In this document: in pieces, positions 4,392-6,059 of the stretch | How positions within the stretch are numbered: the stretch's first letter is position 1 | Layout: every line of letters starts with the position of its first letter | DNA from: DATNPX01 sp036702975 | GTDB lineage: Bacteria > Cyanobacteriota > Vampirovibrionia > Obscuribacterales > Obscuribacteraceae | Assembly (NCBI GenBank): GCA_036702975.1 | Contig: DATNPX010000027.1 | Coordinates: 1 to 6,059 of the forward strand | DNA length: 6,059 bases | Reading direction: 5' to 3' | Notes under the pieces: generated by a model | Told to the model about the DNA's origin: nothing | The model's database searches: none | What the model saw: only the letters and a program-made list of their open reading frames with translations | Position numbers and translations under genes: made by a program

Positions 4392-5180
4392 TTATGGCAG
4401 GCAAAAGGTGCACGACTGGCATGGACGTAGCTTGCCAGCATTAGGCTCCAGCTTGTACACCCCCATGGCCGCCGGACAGGTGAAAAAACCGGCATCAACT
4501 ATGGGTTTCACGTGGTGCCCGCCGCGGTGACAAGGAAACGAAACTATCTCTTTTGTTGCCACCTTAGTCGCGAGCTCGTCGACTACCTCACTCATGCAAG
4601 TCTCTTCTTCCTGCAACAGAGCCAGCTTCCAGATACCGGGCTCCTGGGCGTATGCCAGCAAACCAGCATCATAGTTTTCTCGATCGATACTGAGCCACCC
4701 CTGGCAATTGGCTAATGATGCCAGTTTCGTCATTTCAGCAAATAAGTCTTTGTCTATAAAGCTGCGCGTATAAAACCAGAATTTGCAAAGCGGCCTCTCT
4801 TGAGCCGCTAACAGCCACGCTTGTACGTAACTGACTTTGTGCCAGTCACCCACATCGTGCACGCGCACCGTCCATGGTGTCTTAGTCTGCCTGCCTGTAA
4901 TCTTTGCCGTCAGCCAATCTACCGGTCTTACTTGGTCCACTAGCGCCACAAGATTTTCTGCCAGTAACTCAGGACCGCCTCTCTCCAAAAGCAACTCCAC
5001 CGTTCGGTAGTTGCGCTCTCGCTTGTCTTTCTGCGATTTAGCTTGATAGCGGATGCCGTTTCCATAACACAACTTGCTGCATATACCGGTTGCCATAATG
5101 CATGTTTTGCTGCGCGGCATACTGAATGCCCATGACGCTTTGCTGTTGTTGGTCAATGCCAGCCCGTATTCTTCATTCAT
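4392..5180 (-). CDS. GP88-family (gene product 88) cysteine-rich protein, function unknown
   Basis: The protein has 262 residues from ATG 5180, with a strong GGAGGT ribosome-binding site (minus strand, 5194-5189) 8 bases upstream. The layout matches the GP88 family known from phages and plasmids. It has an N-terminal cysteine cluster CIMATGICSKLCYGN (Cys27, Cys34, Cys38), RVHDVGDW (106-113), WFYTRSF (135-141), LSIDREN, CPAAM (Cys235), and a C-terminal cluster CQSCTFC (Cys254, Cys257, Cys260) two residues before the end. The conserved cysteines suggest a metal or iron-sulfur site; this is inference, and the family has no established reaction that I know. The protein looks complete. It lies downstream of ssb on the same strand but after a 410-base gap with strong secondary structure, so it may have its own promoter or be regulated through its leader. 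Confidence 0.8.
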   Translation of the reverse strand: MNEEYGLALTNNSKASWAFSMPRSKTCIMATGICSKLCYGNGIRYQAKSQKDKRERNYRTVELLLERGGPELLAENLVALVDQVRPVDWLTAKITGRQTKTPWTVRVHDVGDWHKVSYVQAWLLAAQERPLCKFWFYTRSFIDKDLFAEMTKLASLANCQGWLSIDRENYDAGLLAYAQEPGIWKLALLQEEETCMSEVVDELATKVATKEIVSFPCHRGGHHVKPIVDAGFFTCPAAMGVYKLEPNAGKLRPCQSCTFCLP

Positions 5181-5190
5181 TTTCTCGTAC

Positions 5191-5226
5191 CTCCAGTTAC
5201 TGCGGCTTTCGCCTTCGGCACTGGGG
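5191..5226 (-). promoter_or_regulatory. Leader hairpin that includes part of the GP88 ribosome-binding site
   Basis: On the minus strand CCAGT (5224-5220) pairs with ACTGG (5197-5193). Inside is GGC-GAAA-GCC (5213-5204), a short stem with a GNRA tetraloop, separated by an internal loop of 6 bases on each side. The last two G of the 3' arm are the first two bases of the GGAGGT Shine-Dalgarno sequence. Formation of the hairpin could therefore lower translation of the GP88 gene. I cannot match it to a known riboswitch class. Confidence 0.4.
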
Positions 5227-5320
5227 TACGGGGGTGGCTCTGCGGGTCAAGCGAATAGTGCTGCTGCTTTCAATCAAAGTGAAAATGCGCGCTTGACGCG
5301 CGGTGGCGCCGCCCCCGTAT
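5226..5320. repeat. 95-base imperfect hairpin with two stacked stems
   Basis: The outer stem TACGGGGGTGGC (5227-5238) pairs with GCCGCCCCCGTA (5308-5319). After a small internal loop (1 base against 4), bases 5240-5244 pair with 5299-5303. After one G-G mismatch, GTCAAGCG (5246-5253) pairs with CGCTTGAC (5290-5297). The 36-base end loop can form CTTT/AAAG (5267-5270/5276-5279). About 25 pairs form in total. The wobble pairs (5235/5311, 5241/5302, 5226/5320) are G-T on the plus strand but A-C mismatches on the minus strand, so a plus-strand RNA or single strand folds better. It lies in the leader of the GP88 gene, in antisense direction if plus-strand RNA is made. Confidence 0.6.
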
Positions 5321-5369
5321 GCTTGAAGAACAAAGAAGGGCCTAGGTGTAACTGAAGCCAGCTAAGCAA

Positions 5370-5555
5370 GTGGAAACACGCACAGGAGAATTAGTTGTTC
5401 GGCATTACAAGAGCGTCGAGCAGGCAGCGAGACGCAATCACGCGGCAGCGAGGGGCGGGATGGGGGGAGCCACTGCCGAGCAGGCAGCGAGGCAGAACGT
5501 CAGCCGAGCTGGCGAGGCGCACCGGCACATACAAATAATCCGAAAAAACGAATGA
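5370..5555 (+). CDS. Doubtful small open frame, Ala/Arg-rich
   Basis: The frame codes for 61 residues from a GTG at 5370 without a recognisable ribosome-binding site. The translation is rich in Ala, Arg and Gly, and EQAAR occurs twice (around residues 17 and 37), encoded by two exact 15-bp copies. I recognise no family. Strand and start are uncertain, and the GC-rich composition favours chance open frames. It ends 4 bases before the hairpin at 5560-5583, which could act for either strand. I list it because nothing else explains this stretch. Confidence 0.22.
   Translation: METRTGELVVRHYKSVEQAARRNHAAARGGMGGATAEQAARQNVSRAGEAHRHIQIIRKNE
5417..5491. repeat. Exact 15-bp direct repeat, 60 bases apart
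   Basis: CGAGCAGGCAGCGAG occurs at 5417-5431 and 5477-5491. The part GGCAGCGAG occurs once more at 5444-5452, and a weaker copy (CCGAGCTGGCGAGG) begins near 5503. The copies lie between ssb and the GP88 gene. They could be binding sites near an origin or promoter, or reflect a coding duplication in the doubtful frame at 5370-5555. Confidence 0.6.
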
Positions 5556-5559
5556 GGAA

Positions 5560-5583
5560 GGCAGGGACCTGGCGGCCCCTGCC
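5560..5583 (-). terminator. GC-rich hairpin after ssb, probable terminator
   Basis: GGCAGGG (5560-5566) pairs perfectly with CCCTGCC (5577-5583) with a 10-base loop. On the minus strand it begins 7 bases after the ssb stop codon. The following minus-strand bases are T-rich, with a six-T run about ten bases further on (5548-5543), so the T-tract is displaced. It may also end rightward transcription. Confidence 0.5.
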
Positions 5584-5590
5584 CTTTGAT

Positions 5591-5998
5591 TTAGGCTTTT
5601 GATGCGGCAAGCTTGAACTTGGGCGCATCTTCCGATTGCTCCGCAGTGCCCGCCTCGCCTTCAGACACAGGCTTTTTCCCGCAAAGATGAAAGCTTGTGA
5701 GCTTGATTACCGGCTTTGTGATCTGCTTTTTGATGCCGTCTTCCTCCTTAGAGAAAGTAGAGAGGGCCAGCCTGCCATAAATCACAACCTCGCGACCCTT
5801 GGTGATGGTCTTGAGCACACGCTCGCCCAAGCCGTTCCAGGCATCGACATCCAACCACAGAGTTTTTTCTTCGTCCGAATTAGAAGAGAACTCTTTGACC
5901 GCGACCGAGAATTTGACCACCTTGTTGCCTGTATCTCCAAACGCGACTGTGTGAGGTTTTTGACCGACATGTCCGACTATGGTGATTTGATTGTTCAT
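5591..5998 (-). CDS. ssb: Single-stranded DNA-binding protein (SSB), short plasmid/phage-like form
   Basis: The protein has 135 residues from ATG 5998, where MNNQITIVGHVG is the usual SSB beginning. GGAGGT (minus strand, 6015-6010) lies 11 bases upstream. An in-frame start at 6037 would add 13 unlike residues and read through this site, so I reject it. The OB fold is complete: ITIVGHVGQKP, VVKFSVAVKE, LWLDVDAWNGLGERV (Trp48, Trp54), ITKGREVVIYGRLAL and KPVIKLTSFHLCG up to about residue 107. SSB coats single-stranded DNA during replication, repair and transfer, usually as a tetramer. The tail (108-135) is short and ends APKFKLAASKA instead of the acidic DDDIPF-type tip that recruits other proteins. 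This suggests an element-encoded SSB that only protects DNA. The gene ends 7 bases before a hairpin. Confidence 0.9.
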   Translation of the reverse strand: MNNQITIVGHVGQKPHTVAFGDTGNKVVKFSVAVKEFSSNSDEEKTLWLDVDAWNGLGERVLKTITKGREVVIYGRLALSTFSKEEDGIKKQITKPVIKLTSFHLCGKKPVSEGEAGTAEQSEDAPKFKLAASKA

Positions 5999-6059
5999 TA
6001 GATTTTTGCACCTCCGTGCTGTGCTAGGTGCCAGCAAAAAAGACGCGGCTTTTCGCAGC

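Larger units (their letters stand above)
5181..5590. other. 410-base structured region between ssb and the GP88 gene
   Basis: From right to left along the minus-strand transcript, this region holds a GC-rich hairpin just after ssb (5560-5583), the direct repeats (5417-5491) within a doubtful plus-strand frame, the 95-base hairpin (5226-5320) and the leader hairpin at the GP88 ribosome-binding site (5191-5226). I see no clear sigma-70 promoter for the GP88 gene and no RNA family I recognise. The density of repeats and hairpins next to ssb is what one finds around origins of replication or transfer, but no iteron set, DnaA-box cluster or nick site is identified. Confidence 0.45.

Noticed and set aside
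4212..4530. Two plus-strand open frames overlapping the end of the GP88 gene
   Set aside because: They have no ribosome-binding site, no recognisable sequence, and mostly lie antisense to a well-supported gene.
5636..6001. Plus-strand open frame of 121 codons opposite ssb
   Set aside because: It is the antisense shadow of a conserved OB-fold gene and has no homology features of its own.
5999..6037. Longer SSB start at 6037
   Set aside because: The added residues do not resemble an SSB, and the extension reads through the GGAGGT that serves the ATG at 5998.
6036..6053. Terminator at the right edge on the minus strand
   Set aside because: AAAAG/CTTTT around a 6-base loop is mostly A-T and the upstream sequence is cut off, so it cannot be supported.

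Overview
The window is bacterial DNA of roughly balanced base composition. It has compact genes, Shine-Dalgarno sites of the GGAGG type and intrinsic terminators. It carries no rRNA, tRNA or core metabolic gene, so I cannot name the organism. The content points to accessory DNA, most likely a plasmid or an integrated mobile element: a toxin-antitoxin pair, a short single-stranded DNA-binding protein, a GP88-type protein of the sort found on phages and plasmids, a muramidase-like protein, several orphan small proteins, and long structured non-coding stretches.

Left part (1-1905). The tail of a short open frame ends at 100 and is followed by a rho-independent terminator (206-239). A small membrane protein lies on the minus strand (245-505 or 511). 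Divergent from it is a two-gene operon: an excisionase-type helix-turn-helix protein (723-1184) and a PIN-domain protein (1191-1847). They are 6 bases apart and followed by a clear terminator (1877-1905). Six 9-bp tandem repeats (614-667) overlap the likely promoter of this operon, as expected for autoregulation. I read the operon as a VapBC-like toxin-antitoxin module.

Middle part (1842-4151). A possible small zinc-ribbon gene on the minus strand runs through the operon terminator. Next come a 258-base stretch with a long hairpin and an open frame lacking a good start, then a degenerate response-regulator receiver protein without the phospho-acceptor Asp (2304-2804). A divergent lytic-transglycosylase-like protein without a signal peptide (3039-3878) has its own promoter with a palindrome over the -10. 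It converges on, and overlaps by 21 bases, a two-helix membrane protein on the minus strand (3858-4151).

Right part (4152-6059). Both main genes are on the minus strand: ssb (5591-5998), then a GP88-family cysteine-rich protein (4392-5180). The 410 bases between them hold a hairpin next to ssb, a doubtful small open frame with two exact 15-bp repeats, a 95-base imperfect hairpin (5226-5320), and a second hairpin that takes in part of the GP88 ribosome-binding site. The muramidase-like protein, SSB and GP88 protein would fit a phage-like or conjugative element, but no replication initiator, relaxase, integrase or structural gene is visible, so the element type stays open.
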